DNA of 63,778 nucleotides from Lachnospiraceae bacterium. GTDB lineage: Bacteria; Bacillota; Clostridia; Lachnospirales; Lachnospiraceae. The notes below the pieces were generated by a model that worked only from the letters and a program-made list of their open reading frames with translations, was not told where the DNA came from and made no database searches. Shown here one piece after another: positions 1 through 9,126 of the stretch. The stretch is taken from NCBI GenBank assembly GCA_017469935.1, contig JAFUFL010000014.1, positions 1 to 63,778 on the forward strand, in the 5' to 3' direction. Position numbers and translations under genes: made by a program. Every line of letters begins with the position of its first letter. Position 1 is the first letter of the stretch.

Positions 1-867
1 CTGGTTCAGCGTCTGCTCGCGCTCGTCGTTTCCGCCAAGGGCGGAGCCGTCGCGCTTCTTGCCGATCGCGTCGATCTCATCGATGAAGACGATTCAGGGA
101 GCTTTTTCCTTGGCCTGCTTGAAGAGGTCGCGGACCTTGGAAGCACCCATACCTACGAACATCTCCACGAATTCCGAGCCGGACATGGAGAAGAAGGGGA
201 CGTTGGACTCGCCGGCGACTGCCTTGGCCAGCATGGTCTTGCCGGTTCCGGGAGGGCCCACGAGAAGGATGCCCTTGGGCATGGTCGCGCCGATCTCCTT
301 ATATTTGCCGGGATTGTGGAGATATTCCACGATCTCCTGCAGGTTCTCCTTGGCTTCTTCTTCGCCTGCCACGTCGGAGAAGTGGATCCCTTCCGTGGAC
401 TTGACATAGACCTTGGCGTTGCTCTTTCCCATGCCGAACATCATGGAGTTGGCGCCGCCCGCCTGGTTCATCATCTTCTTGCTCAGGAAGGACCACAGTC
501 CCCAGAAAATGAAGATGGGCAGCACCCAGGAGATGAAAAAGGACAGCAGCGGGGACATGGGCTGCACGATGTCGCTGCCGAATTTTACGTTGTGCTCGTG
601 AAGGCGGTTCGCCAGATCCAGATCCGTCACCGGCGCGGTCGCATACACCTTGCCGTCTTTGTCCGTGAACAGGATCTGGGAGGAAGAGATCTCCACCTCC
701 GTGACCTGATCATTCTCCGTCATCGTGATGAAAGTGTTGTAGTCCGTCTCCGTAATCTGCGCGCGCTGCAGAGACGGCATCACGATGCTGTTGAGCAGGA
801 TCATCACGAAAGCCACAAGCAAGACATACGTGATCAATTGCTTTTTGGGCTGTTTGATTTCATTCAT
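1..867 (-). pseudogene. ftsH: ATP-dependent zinc metalloprotease FtsH, 5' part, interrupted by TGA
   Basis: FtsH is a membrane-anchored AAA+ protease that degrades misfolded membrane and regulatory proteins. Two membrane segments (about residues 11-31 and 107-128) flank an extracytoplasmic domain. The AAA domain has Walker A GPPGTGKT at 204-211 and a Walker B region reading FIDEID. The start is the ATG at 867, which has GGAAAGGAG about 10 bases upstream; a longer reading to 945 lacks such a site. An in-frame TGA (94-96) stands where the family has Cys in the [11 protein letters not shown] stretch. Translation after the TGA continues perfectly in frame to the window edge, so one base change (TGC or TGT to TGA) explains it. 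The protease domain lies outside the window. Identity is certain; whether the stop is real, an assembly error or a mutation is open. Confidence 0.9.
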
Positions 868-999
868 AATCAGCTTAACTCCTTTCCAGATAGTAACTCC
901 GAATTTAGATATCTTATCACTATATCCGAAAAGATGTGGGAACAAATCCGAAAATCTGTCTTAAAAAAGGATAAACATTCCTAACTTACGGCGTACCGC

Positions 1000-3900
1000 C
1001 TATCTCTTGTCAAATTCTCTGGCGAGGACCCGGAAGAGCTCATCCGTATCGATCGGCTTCTTGAGGTAGCCGTCCATGCCCGCCTCGAAGCATTTCTGCT
1101 CCAGGTCGTCGTAGGCATCGGCCGTAAGCGCTATGATCGGGATCTCATGGGCATCCGCCGTGCTGCTCTCCCTGATGGCCCTGGCCGCCTCCTGGCCGTC
1201 CAGCTGCGGCATCATCAGATCCATGAGGATGGCCTGGTAGTGATAAGCTCCGTTGCTGCGGAACATCTCCACCGCCTCGCGGCCGTCCCTGGCCAGCTCG
1301 GAGTGAATACCGCGCCCTTCGAGGAGCTTCATGATCACTTCCGCGTTGATGTGATTGTCCTCGGCCACAAGGACATTCTTGCCGTACAGGACGCTGTCCT
1401 CATAAGTGGCCTTCTTTCTTCTCTGCAGCCGGATCTGCTCTTCCGACGCGAGGTCATATTCCAGAATGACGGTAAAGGTCGTTCCCTTGCCTTTGACGCT
1501 CTCGCAGTTGATGGTGCCCTGCATCAGGTCCACAAGGTTCTTGCAGATATAAAGGCCCAGCCCCTGGCCGTCCCTGAGTCCGATCTCGTCGCTGACCTCC
1601 CTCTCAAAGGGAAGGAACATCTTCTTGCTGAACTGCTCGCTGATTCCGATCCCGTTGTCCGTGATGGTATAGACATGACGGGACTTTCCGTTTTTGTAGG
1701 AGACCCTGGTGACAAAATCGACCGTGCCGCCGGGTTTGGAGAACTTGATCGCGTTGCTCAGAAGATTGATCAGGATCCTCTCCACATACTCCGTATCCAT
1801 CATGACATACCGGTCTTCGCAGTCCTTGACCTTGGCGCGGTAGAGCAGTCCCGTCTCCGACGCTTTATGGCTGATGATCGAATTCACTTCCTCGATCACC
1901 TGCGTCTCCCGGGCCGCCGCGCTGACCGTCACGGCCTTGCCCGCGTTGATGCGGCTGGTCTCGAGGACCTCGTCGATCAGACTGAGCAGATATCTTCCGG
2001 AGGACTGTATTTTCTCCAGGTTTCCCCTGACCTCCGGGTCCAGGTCCTCTCTATGCAGCGTGAGCTGCACAAGGCTGGTAATAGCCGTCATGGGCGTGCG
2101 CATGTCGTGGCTCATATGGGACAGGAAAGTCTCCTTCTCTCTCCCGGATTTTACGGCCGCCCGCAGCGCCTTGGCCATCTCCTCGATCTGCTGCTGGTCG
2201 TTTACCTGCTTGGTCGTATCTACAAACGTGATGACCACGCCCCGCAGAGAACTCTCTTCTTCTTTCGAAGACACATCCCGGATGCGCGCGTCCGCGACAT
2301 AATAATCTCTCTCCGCCTCCCTCTCGATTGCCTTATAAGGGGCGATCCTGACAAGATACGTCTTGCCGGTGACCGATGCGCAGTTCTTCTCGATGGGCTT
2401 CATCGTGGCGAGCACTTCCCGGCACAGCGCGATCAGATCGATGGTGGCAAAGTTGAAAGCTATATAGCGCAGGGACCTTCCCACGTCCTGGTCCGCCACA
2501 TGAAATTCCGTGGAAATATATTCGGTAAACTTGCGAATATTCAGATTCCGGTCCGCCATGATGATTCCCACCAGGGTCGTGGCCAGGAAATTGGCCATAT
2601 CGTCATTGACGGCCGCCAGTTCGTTGACTTTGGCCTGGTACTCGGAGTTTACGGTGTAGAGCTCCTCGTTGACGCTCTGCAGCTCCTCGTTGGAGCTCTG
2701 CAGTTCCTCGTTGGCCGTCAGGAGCTCTTCGTTGGCGGCCTGCAGCTCGGCGTTGACGCTCTCAAGCTCCGTCACGGTCTTCTTGAGGCTGTCCTGCGCC
2801 ATGTGCAGGTCCTTCTCCAGGTCCGTGATTCTCTCGGAGGCAGCGATATCCACCTTGTACTGCTCCATCGAGATCGGCGCGGTCTGCCCGCTGGTGCGCA
2901 GGAAAGCGAGGACGGTCATTCCCGTCTCAGAACCCAGGCGGTCGCGAATCGGCTGCGCCACCAGCGAGATCAGCTCGCTCTTTCCCTCAATCTGGATCGG
3001 GATCCCCGCATAAGCGGCCCTCTCCTGCTTCTCTCTGGATTCCTTGAGCGCCTTGGAGACGGCGATCTTGAGCTCGGGGCGCACGAGGCTGAAAATATCG
3101 AGCGTGACGGCGCCCACCGGCAGCATGATAAACTCCTTGCAGTCGCCGTAGGAATGGACCAGTTTGTTCTTCTCGTCCACCAGGACACTGGCGGGCATCA
3201 GCATCTCCAGGATGCGCGTGTCCAGCTCTCCCGAACTGAAGGACAGATCAGGCTCCGGCATGCTGTGGATCATGCCTGTCGTGCCCATGTTGCTCTCCAC
3301 GCCCTGCATCGAATAATTGATGTGCTCATGGGAGGGCGCCTTTCCGGAGGCGTTGTGCACGAAGATCTTCTCGTTGGCACACACGACGCGGAATACATCG
3401 TCGTAATCGATTACCGACTCGCTTCTGCCCAGGAACAGAAAGCCCCTGTCATTGAGCGCCACATGAAAGATCGCGAACAGATTTCTCTGCAGGATATTCT
3501 GGAAATAGATCAGCAGGTTTCGGCAGCTGATCAGGTCAAGCTTGCCGAAAGGCGGATCCTGAAAAACGTTGTGCTGGGCGAACACGATCATCTTGCGGAT
3601 CTCGTGCTCGACAATATAGTGGTTGCCCTTGCGGCTGAAATAGCGGCTCAGGCGCGAGACGCTCACATCTTCGCTGATGTTGTCGCCGTAGATCCCTCTT
3701 CCCGCCACCGCGATCGACTCCGCATCCAGGTCCGTGGCAAAGATCTTGATGTCCCTGCGCACGCCCAGCTCCTCCATCACCTCCGCGAACAGGATGGCAA
3801 TGGAGTAGGCTTCTTCACCAGTGGAGCAGCCCGCCACCCAGACGCGGATCTGCTGGGCCGGCTTCGCGTTTTTGACCAGGTCATAGATTACCCGGTCCTT

Positions 3901-4788
3901 GAGCACGTCAAAATAGTCCGGGTCGCGGAAGAAACTGGTCACGCCGATCAGCACTTCCTTGGCGAGGATTCTCGCCTCGTCCGGGTTATTGGACAGATAT
4001 TTGACGTATTCCTGGAGATTGCGGTTGTGCGTGACCACAATGCGCCTCTCGATGCGGCGCAGGATCGTCGTCTGCTTGTAATAGGTATAGTTGACATTTG
4101 TGACGCTGCGAAGAATCGAGAAGACCTGCGCCATCAGATCTCCGTCACTGAGCTGGAGCTTATTGCCGGCGTCCACCATGGACGCGGCGATATGCCGCAT
4201 TTCCCGCGCGATGCTGTCCGGATTGAGGACCAGGTCCACAAAGCCCGTCGCGATCGCGTTTCTGGGCATTCCGTCGAACTTGGCGCTCTCGGGAGACTGC
4301 ACGATGATGACGCCGTTCTTGTCCTTGATGGAGCGGATGCCGTTTGTTCCGTCCGATCCGGTGCCCGACAGGATCACCGCGACCGCCCGGTTCTCATAGG
4401 CCTCTGCCAGAGAACGGAAGAAAATATCAATGGGATGATTGATATTCTTATGATTATAATTGCGGAGCCTTAATATGTCGGAGACGATCTCAAGGTTGTA
4501 TTTGGGAGGGATCATATAGATGTGATTGCGCTCTACGCGCATTCCGTCCTGCGCCTCCACGACCGGCATGGAGGTTTCCTTTCCCAATATATCCGCCAGA
4601 AGGCTCTTGTGATCCGGAGAAAGGTGCTGGATGATGACAAAAGCCATGCCCGTATCTCCGGGGAGAAAGGTCAGGAACTGCTGCAGGGCCTCGAGGCCGC
4701 CTGCGGAAGCTCCGATGCCAACGACGCAGTTGGGCTGCGCCTCATGTACGATTTTCCTGTAATCACTGTTTTCACTCATAATTTGCAC
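1000..4788 (-). CDS. CheB-CheR-PAS hybrid histidine kinase/response regulator
   Basis: A 1262-aa cytoplasmic signalling protein carrying a complete adaptation and phosphorelay set. Order by rough residue: CheB methylesterase (20-200, Ser in GASAGG, His in QHLSPDH, Asp in SGTGSDGT), CheR methyltransferase (215-475, GCSTGEEAYS SAM motif, SCRNLLIYF), a heptad-like coiled coil of repeated ANEEL/SNEEL units (655-715), a PAS region (725-850), HisKA (H in SHMSHDMRTP near 894), HATPase (NLLSNAIKFS, DNGIGI, GQGLGLYI) and a receiver (AEDN, MDLMMP, LTAD, KKP, from about 1135). No membrane segment is seen. The start is a GTG at 4788 or an ATG at 4779; GAAGAAAG lies just upstream and fits GTG slightly better. 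CheB/CheR-PAS fusions are known, but the kinase plus receiver end makes this an unusually complete one. It stands alone, with no chemotaxis genes nearby. Confidence 0.93.
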   Translation of the reverse strand: MQIMSENSDYRKIVHEAQPNCVVGIGASAGGLEALQQFLTFLPGDTGMAFVIIQHLSPDHKSLLADILGKETSMPVVEAQDGMRVERNHIYMIPPKYNLEIVSDILRLRNYNHKNINHPIDIFFRSLAEAYENRAVAVILSGTGSDGTNGIRSIKDKNGVIIVQSPESAKFDGMPRNAIATGFVDLVLNPDSIAREMRHIAASMVDAGNKLQLSDGDLMAQVFSILRSVTNVNYTYYKQTTILRRIERRIVVTHNRNLQEYVKYLSNNPDEARILAKEVLIGVTSFFRDPDYFDVLKDRVIYDLVKNAKPAQQIRVWVAGCSTGEEAYSIAILFAEVMEELGVRRDIKIFATDLDAESIAVAGRGIYGDNISEDVSVSRLSRYFSRKGNHYIVEHEIRKMIVFAQHNVFQDPPFGKLDLISCRNLLIYFQNILQRNLFAIFHVALNDRGFLFLGRSESVIDYDDVFRVVCANEKIFVHNASGKAPSHEHINYSMQGVESNMGTTGMIHSMPEPDLSFSSGELDTRILEMLMPASVLVDEKNKLVHSYGDCKEFIMLPVGAVTLDIFSLVRPELKIAVSKALKESREKQERAAYAGIPIQIEGKSELISLVAQPIRDRLGSETGMTVLAFLRTSGQTAPISMEQYKVDIAASERITDLEKDLHMAQDSLKKTVTELESVNAELQAANEELLTANEELQSSNEELQSVNEELYTVNSEYQAKVNELAAVNDDMANFLATTLVGIIMADRNLNIRKFTEYISTEFHVADQDVGRSLRYIAFNFATIDLIALCREVLATMKPIEKNCASVTGKTYLVRIAPYKAIEREAERDYYVADARIRDVSSKEEESSLRGVVITFVDTTKQVNDQQQIEEMAKALRAAVKSGREKETFLSHMSHDMRTPMTAITSLVQLTLHREDLDPEVRGNLEKIQSSGRYLLSLIDEVLETSRINAGKAVTVSAAARETQVIEEVNSIISHKASETGLLYRAKVKDCEDRYVMMDTEYVERILINLLSNAIKFSKPGGTVDFVTRVSYKNGKSRHVYTITDNGIGISEQFSKKMFLPFEREVSDEIGLRDGQGLGLYICKNLVDLMQGTINCESVKGKGTTFTVILEYDLASEEQIRLQRRKKATYEDSVLYGKNVLVAEDNHINAEVIMKLLEGRGIHSELARDGREAVEMFRSNGAYHYQAILMDLMMPQLDGQEAARAIRESSTADAHEIPIIALTADAYDDLEQKCFEAGMDGYLKKPIDTDELFRVLAREFDKR

Positions 4789-4922
4789 ATCGCTTTCTTC
4801 ACGCTTTTTTTAAGCATTCAACTTCGGTATACAGAAAAGTAAAAAGAATAATTATCGTCTTTCTCATTCTATCTCTTTTTTCTCAAAAATGATACTATGG
4901 ACAAAGGAAAGGAATCAATATC

Positions 4923-5867
4923 ATGCTTCTATCACTTATCGTACCATGCTACAACGAACAGGAAGCGCTTCCGCTGTTTTACCGCGAAGTCACCGGCGTA
5001 CTCGCACAGATGCGCTGTGATTACGAGCTTCTTCTGATCAACGACGGCTCCTCCGACAGGACTCTCTCCATCATGAAGGAGCTGGCCGCATCGGACCCCC
5101 ATGTGTTTTACTACTCCTTCTCGAGAAATTTCGGCAAGGAATCCGCCATGTACGCCGGCTTTTGCAATGCCCGCGGCGACTACATTGCCGTAATGGACGC
5201 CGATCTGCAGGATCCCCCGTCTCTTCTCCCCGAAATGGTGAAGATCCTCGAGAGCGGAGAATATGACAGCGTCGCGACAAGGCGCGTGGACAGAACCGGA
5301 GAGCCGCCCGTCCGCAGTTGGTTCGCCCGCGCTTTCTACCGCCTGATCAACCGGATCTCCGACGCGGATATCGTGGACGGAGCCAGAGATTTCCGCCTCA
5401 TGACCGCGGATATGAAGGACGCCATCCTGTCCATGACCGAGTACAACCGCTTTTCCAAGGGCATTTTCGGCTGGGTCGGCTTCAAGACCTACTGGCTGCC
5501 CTTTGAAAATGTGGAGCGCGTCGCCGGAACGACCAAATGGAGCTTCTGGAAGCTCTTCAAATATGCTGTCGACGGCATCATCAACTTCTCCAATGCGCCC
5601 CTGCATATCGCGTCCTGGTTTGGAATCCTGATGACCGCTGTCTCCTTCCTGTTTCTGATCATAATCATCGTTCGCCGGCTGATCTGGGGCGATCCCGTCG
5701 CCGGATGGGCTTCCACGATCTGCGTGATCATCTTCATAGGGGGCCTTCAGCTCTTCTGTCTGGGCATTATCGGGCAGTATCTGGCCAAGACCTACATGGA
5801 GACCAAGAACCGACCCCATTACATCATCGCCGATACGAATGCGCCGCACGCAAGGAAGATCCGGTGA
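4923..5867 (+). CDS. GtrB/CsbB-like polyprenyl-phosphate glycosyltransferase (GT2)
   Basis: A 314-aa membrane glycosyltransferase of the DPM1/GtrB/CsbB type, which charges undecaprenyl phosphate with a sugar on the cytoplasmic face. The GT-A domain opens with LIVPCYNEQ and has the metal-binding DADLQDPP at 92-99 and the acceptor-proximal FSKGIFGWVG stretch near 178. Two C-terminal membrane helices follow (about 232-255 and 266-290), as in the family. AAAGGAAAGG lies 8-12 bases before the ATG. The gene is monocistronic and convergent with the next, sharing a hairpin terminator. No GtcA flippase or GT-C partner is adjacent, so the decorated polymer is unknown. Confidence 0.9.
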   Translation: MLLSLIVPCYNEQEALPLFYREVTGVLAQMRCDYELLLINDGSSDRTLSIMKELAASDPHVFYYSFSRNFGKESAMYAGFCNARGDYIAVMDADLQDPPSLLPEMVKILESGEYDSVATRRVDRTGEPPVRSWFARAFYRLINRISDADIVDGARDFRLMTADMKDAILSMTEYNRFSKGIFGWVGFKTYWLPFENVERVAGTTKWSFWKLFKYAVDGIINFSNAPLHIASWFGILMTAVSFLFLIIIIVRRLIWGDPVAGWASTICVIIFIGGLQLFCLGIIGQYLAKTYMETKNRPHYIIADTNAPHARKIR

Positions 5868-5896
5868 CGGCCCGAAAACCCAACGACAAAGATTTG

Positions 5897-5936
5897 AATA
5901 AATAAAAGAATATAAATAAAAGAATATAAATAAAAG
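5897..5936. repeat. Short AT-rich tandem repeat
   Basis: About three copies of a 14-base unit (AGAATATAAATAAA) lie between the stop of the GT2 gene and its terminator. They are non-coding and probably arose by slippage. Confidence 0.8.
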
Positions 5937-5985
5937 AAAAGCTGTGAAGCCGGGCGTGATCTCACTCCCGTCCTTCACAGCTTTT
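5937..5985. terminator. Bidirectional hairpin terminator
   Basis: Perfect 13-base arms (aaaagctgtgaag at 5937-5949 and cttcacagctttt at 5973-5985) carry A- and T-runs at the outer ends. The hairpin serves the convergent genes ending at 5867 (+) and 5988 (-). Confidence 0.88.
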
Positions 5986-5987
5986 CG

Positions 5988-8900
5988 TTATTTAATCTTT
6001 TTTATGAATACGCCGTCGGTGCCGAACTTGTATACGTGCCCGCCAATCGTCTTGGTTCCGATGGCCATCACGCCGTTCGAATCGAAATAATACATCTTCC
6101 CGCTCTTGCTCATCCAGCCGGTCTTCATGACCGCATCCGCGGTGAAATAATATCTCTTCCCGGAGATCGTTCTCCACTGGCTTCTGACATAGTTTCCGCT
6201 GGCCAGTCTGTACTGCCATCCCTTGGCCGTTTTCACCCATTTGGCCTTCTCGTGCATGGTGGCCGCTCTGAGCATCTGGTGGAAAGCCGCGCCGTCCGTC
6301 TCTACGCCGGAGTTATAGCTGTACGCGCTTCCCTTGGCGTAATACTTCAGGATCTGGTCGAGTGTCGAAAACGTTCCGCACTCGTACTGCACATCGAGGG
6401 CGCGCAGTGTCTTCACCTTGCTCGCCGTCAGTCCCGTCTTGTCCCAGCACCACAGGAACACCTCATTTCGCGCTCCCTTCGCTTTTTTGATCTGGGCCAC
6501 CGCCACATCGTTGACCGCAGAGGTGGTAAAGCCGATCCGGAGCGAAGGCGCCGCATTATGCACGCGCTGGGCTCTTGTATCGGAAGCGGAAGATACGCCG
6601 AAGATCATCGACGAATTGCCCATGACCTTATATTTGTTAAGGACGGCTGCCGTCTTTTTTATCTGCTCGGCGTTCATCGAATCCACTTTTACTTCTATAT
6701 AGAGCTCCGTGTCCGAATGCTTCGCGATCCAGGCCGCCATCTGCTCCAGTGTCAGCACCTTGGTGCCTTTATACTGATTTCCCCATTTGATGCCGTAATC
6801 ATAATTGTTCAGCTGGCTCAGCGTCGATTTGGATACGCTGGGACGGCTGCCGGGCTCGTCTCCGTTTTTATAGCGCGCATAGCCGACCAGATCGTCGTGG
6901 AAGCAGACCGGAACATTATCTTTTGTAAAGCGAAGATCCACCACCATGATCCTGTTTCCGTTTTTATAGGCGGCATCATAGGCGGCTATGCTCTGTTCAG
7001 GCGCAGAGCCGCTGCTGCCGATATAATAGCCGAGACGGTTGGACGTGTTTACGTTTCTGAGGTTGTTGTAGGTGATCCAGTCGCACCTGTGGCCGCCGGC
7101 ATCCACATAGTACTGCTTCTTGTCGACCCAGGCACTCCTTTGCATGACGCCGTTGTCATCAAGCCAGTAAGTGCCGCTGGGGACGGTGATCCACCCTGTT
7201 CTGCGAGCTCCCAGTCCCGTCACCGGCGTACCCGTGTAATCAGCAAAATATCTCTTCCCGGCCACCGTAAAGAAACCGGTCTTAATGTTTCCGCCTTCGT
7301 CAAAATAGTACATCCTGTTAAAGATCGACGCCCAGGTATTCTTGAACTCGGGCTTGCCGTTAGTCCTCTTATAATGCCATCCCTTGGCCGTCTTGTAGAA
7401 GAACTTTGTCACAAAGGTCGACTTATCGGCCTTGTCGCCGTTCTTGTCCACATAGTATTTGTAACCGGCGACCCATTCGTCCCGGGCCATCTCGCCGTTT
7501 GACTTCAGGTATTTTTTGCCGATCCAGCAGTCGTGCGCCATGCGGCCGTCCGCATAGAAATAATACTTCTTTCCGCTGAAGCCGAACCACCCGGTCTGCT
7601 TTACCCCTGCTTCGTAGAAATACCACTCGCCGCCCTTCTGAAACCAGCCGTTTCTGCTCAGGGCTTCCCGGTAAGTCGTATCCAGATAGCGCATCCCGGG
7701 CGCGCTCGCGGCAGCTCCGTTTTTGAAGTGCACAGTGTCTTTGCTGATCGCCTGCACAGAGGCCTTGACCGAATAGGAGGCCCCGGTAAAGGATGCCTTG
7801 TAGTTCCGGATGAGTGCCACGATCTTGTCTTCCGCGTCGCAGGAGTTGGCGGAGGTCATAATGACGCCGGCATAGGATTTATTTCCCTCATAGACCGAGA
7901 TTACGACCCTGTATTGTCCTGCATTTTTGACCTTATCCCAGGTCAGTACCGTAGTATCCCTCCAGTAAAGGTTTGCCGCCTGTCCAAGCTGTACGGGAAC
8001 AGGGTTTACCTTGAGCTGCACACTGCGGCTCTCCTCCCCCGCTGCGGCAGTGACGCCGGCCGTGCCTTCCGCCACGCCCCTGACTGTCACGGTCTGTGTG
8101 ACCGAGCCGCTGTAGACGACCGTCTCTTCTGAAGCCATTTCTTCTGAAGCCATTTTTTCCGAAACCGTCTCGTCCGGGGCCGCACCTTCTTCTGCCGCAG
8201 TCCCGCCGCCGCTCTCCTGCGCTCCGGTCCTGTTTTTTACAGTCTGCACCTCGGAGGCCTGTGTGATCGCCGCGGCGCCCGATGCATCGATCTGCCAGGA
8301 CAGCGCGCCGGCTGCCGCCTCGGCAGTCATGTCAAAGGACTCCTCCGAAGGGGCCGTAAACGTGATCGTCGCCGTGACCGTTGCCGTCTGTCCCACCGTT
8401 ACGGCGTCAGAAGACGAGCGCAGGTCCATCTCGTAAGCCTGTACGCCTTCTTTCGCGACATTAGCGGCATTACCATTCTCTGCAGTGAGCTCACCCTGTT
8501 CGTCGGTCAGCGGCGCCTCCTTTCCGCTCTTTGCGGCATCGGTCACGCTTTCCTCCGAAACGGATGTCTCTGCACTTAAAACAGGGAGAGTTTCCTCTCC
8601 CTCCGTCTCTGTTTCATCGGATTCTGTCTCATCCGGTTCTATTTCATCCGTCTCCGCGCTCTCTGTTTCCGGGCTGTTCTCCGCAGGATCCGCCTCTGCC
8701 TGCGTGTCCTGATCCTGAACCTGCTCCTGTGCCGCGATGCACTGCGCGGACTCTGCGGGCTTTTGTGTACTCACAGCTTCCGCATTTTCATTTCCCGCGT
8801 CCGCGTTCTCCTCTTCTCTCTCTTCCGCGCTGTGCTCTTCGGACGGCTTCCCTGCGGATTCCTCTTCCGCCTGCTGCTCCTCCGTAGTCTCTTCTGTATC

Positions 8901-9047
8901 GGTCGTACCTTCTTCACCGGTTTCCTGTGCGGCCTCCGCCGCAGACCGGATCTCTTCCGCCGCCATGGCCGGAAGCGCCACGCTGCCCGTCATGACAGAA
9001 ATCGTCAAAACAGCTCCGAGCAGTCTCGCGATCCGAAATCTCGCCAT
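5988..9047 (-). CDS. Secreted cell-wall-binding protein with GDPD-fold domain
   Basis: A 1019-aa surface protein. It has a signal peptide (1-29, ending AMA|AEE), a long Glu/Ser/Thr-rich linker (30-190), bacterial Ig-like and FN3-like modules (205-450), CW_binding-type Gly/aromatic repeats (465-640), a glycerophosphodiester phosphodiesterase-fold domain (660-925), then more wall-binding repeats to the end. In the GDPD domain HDD and APEQS are kept, but the first catalytic HRG reads YIG and the Glu of the usual E-x-D reads VVD. Activity on ordinary glycerophosphodiesters is therefore doubtful. AGGAG lies 8 bases before the ATG. It sits downstream of the Wzz-like and rhamnosyltransferase-like genes on the same strand. 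The repeats presumably bind a wall polymer, perhaps one carrying phosphocholine (inference). Confidence 0.85.
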   Translation of the reverse strand: MARFRIARLLGAVLTISVMTGSVALPAMAAEEIRSAAEAAQETGEEGTTDTEETTEEQQAEEESAGKPSEEHSAEEREEENADAGNENAEAVSTQKPAESAQCIAAQEQVQDQDTQAEADPAENSPETESAETDEIEPDETESDETETEGEETLPVLSAETSVSEESVTDAAKSGKEAPLTDEQGELTAENGNAANVAKEGVQAYEMDLRSSSDAVTVGQTATVTATITFTAPSEESFDMTAEAAAGALSWQIDASGAAAITQASEVQTVKNRTGAQESGGGTAAEEGAAPDETVSEKMASEEMASEETVVYSGSVTQTVTVRGVAEGTAGVTAAAGEESRSVQLKVNPVPVQLGQAANLYWRDTTVLTWDKVKNAGQYRVVISVYEGNKSYAGVIMTSANSCDAEDKIVALIRNYKASFTGASYSVKASVQAISKDTVHFKNGAAASAPGMRYLDTTYREALSRNGWFQKGGEWYFYEAGVKQTGWFGFSGKKYYFYADGRMAHDCWIGKKYLKSNGEMARDEWVAGYKYYVDKNGDKADKSTFVTKFFYKTAKGWHYKRTNGKPEFKNTWASIFNRMYYFDEGGNIKTGFFTVAGKRYFADYTGTPVTGLGARRTGWITVPSGTYWLDDNGVMQRSAWVDKKQYYVDAGGHRCDWITYNNLRNVNTSNRLGYYIGSSGSAPEQSIAAYDAAYKNGNRIMVVDLRFTKDNVPVCFHDDLVGYARYKNGDEPGSRPSVSKSTLSQLNNYDYGIKWGNQYKGTKVLTLEQMAAWIAKHSDTELYIEVKVDSMNAEQIKKTAAVLNKYKVMGNSSMIFGVSSASDTRAQRVHNAAPSLRIGFTTSAVNDVAVAQIKKAKGARNEVFLWCWDKTGLTASKVKTLRALDVQYECGTFSTLDQILKYYAKGSAYSYNSGVETDGAAFHQMLRAATMHEKAKWVKTAKGWQYRLASGNYVRSQWRTISGKRYYFTADAVMKTGWMSKSGKMYYFDSNGVMAIGTKTIGGHVYKFGTDGVFIKKIK

Positions 9048-9126
9048 ATAGTTCTCCTGTTACAACTTTATTACGGTTTCACCTCTAAATTTATTATATT
9101 TGTAATCTCTTGTCAACAATCAGGTG

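Noticed and set aside
94-96. FtsH TGA as a selenocysteine codon
   Set aside because: No convincing SECIS-type stem-loop is evident directly after the codon and FtsH selenoproteins are not known to me. A base error or mutation is simpler. It is kept as a finding only for checking.
1147-4473. A 1108-codon open frame on the + strand opposite the hybrid kinase gene
   Set aside because: The minus strand carries clear CheB, CheR, kinase and receiver motifs in order. The long antisense frame is a codon-bias shadow (GC-rich third positions) with no recognisable protein features.
5897-5936. CRISPR-like repeat array
   Set aside because: The repeats are directly tandem with no spacers, only 14 bases long and AT-only. 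There are no cas genes in the window.
6036-7502. A 488-codon frame on the + strand opposite the GDPD wall protein
   Set aside because: It has no ribosome site or protein motifs and mirrors a well-supported gene on the other strand.
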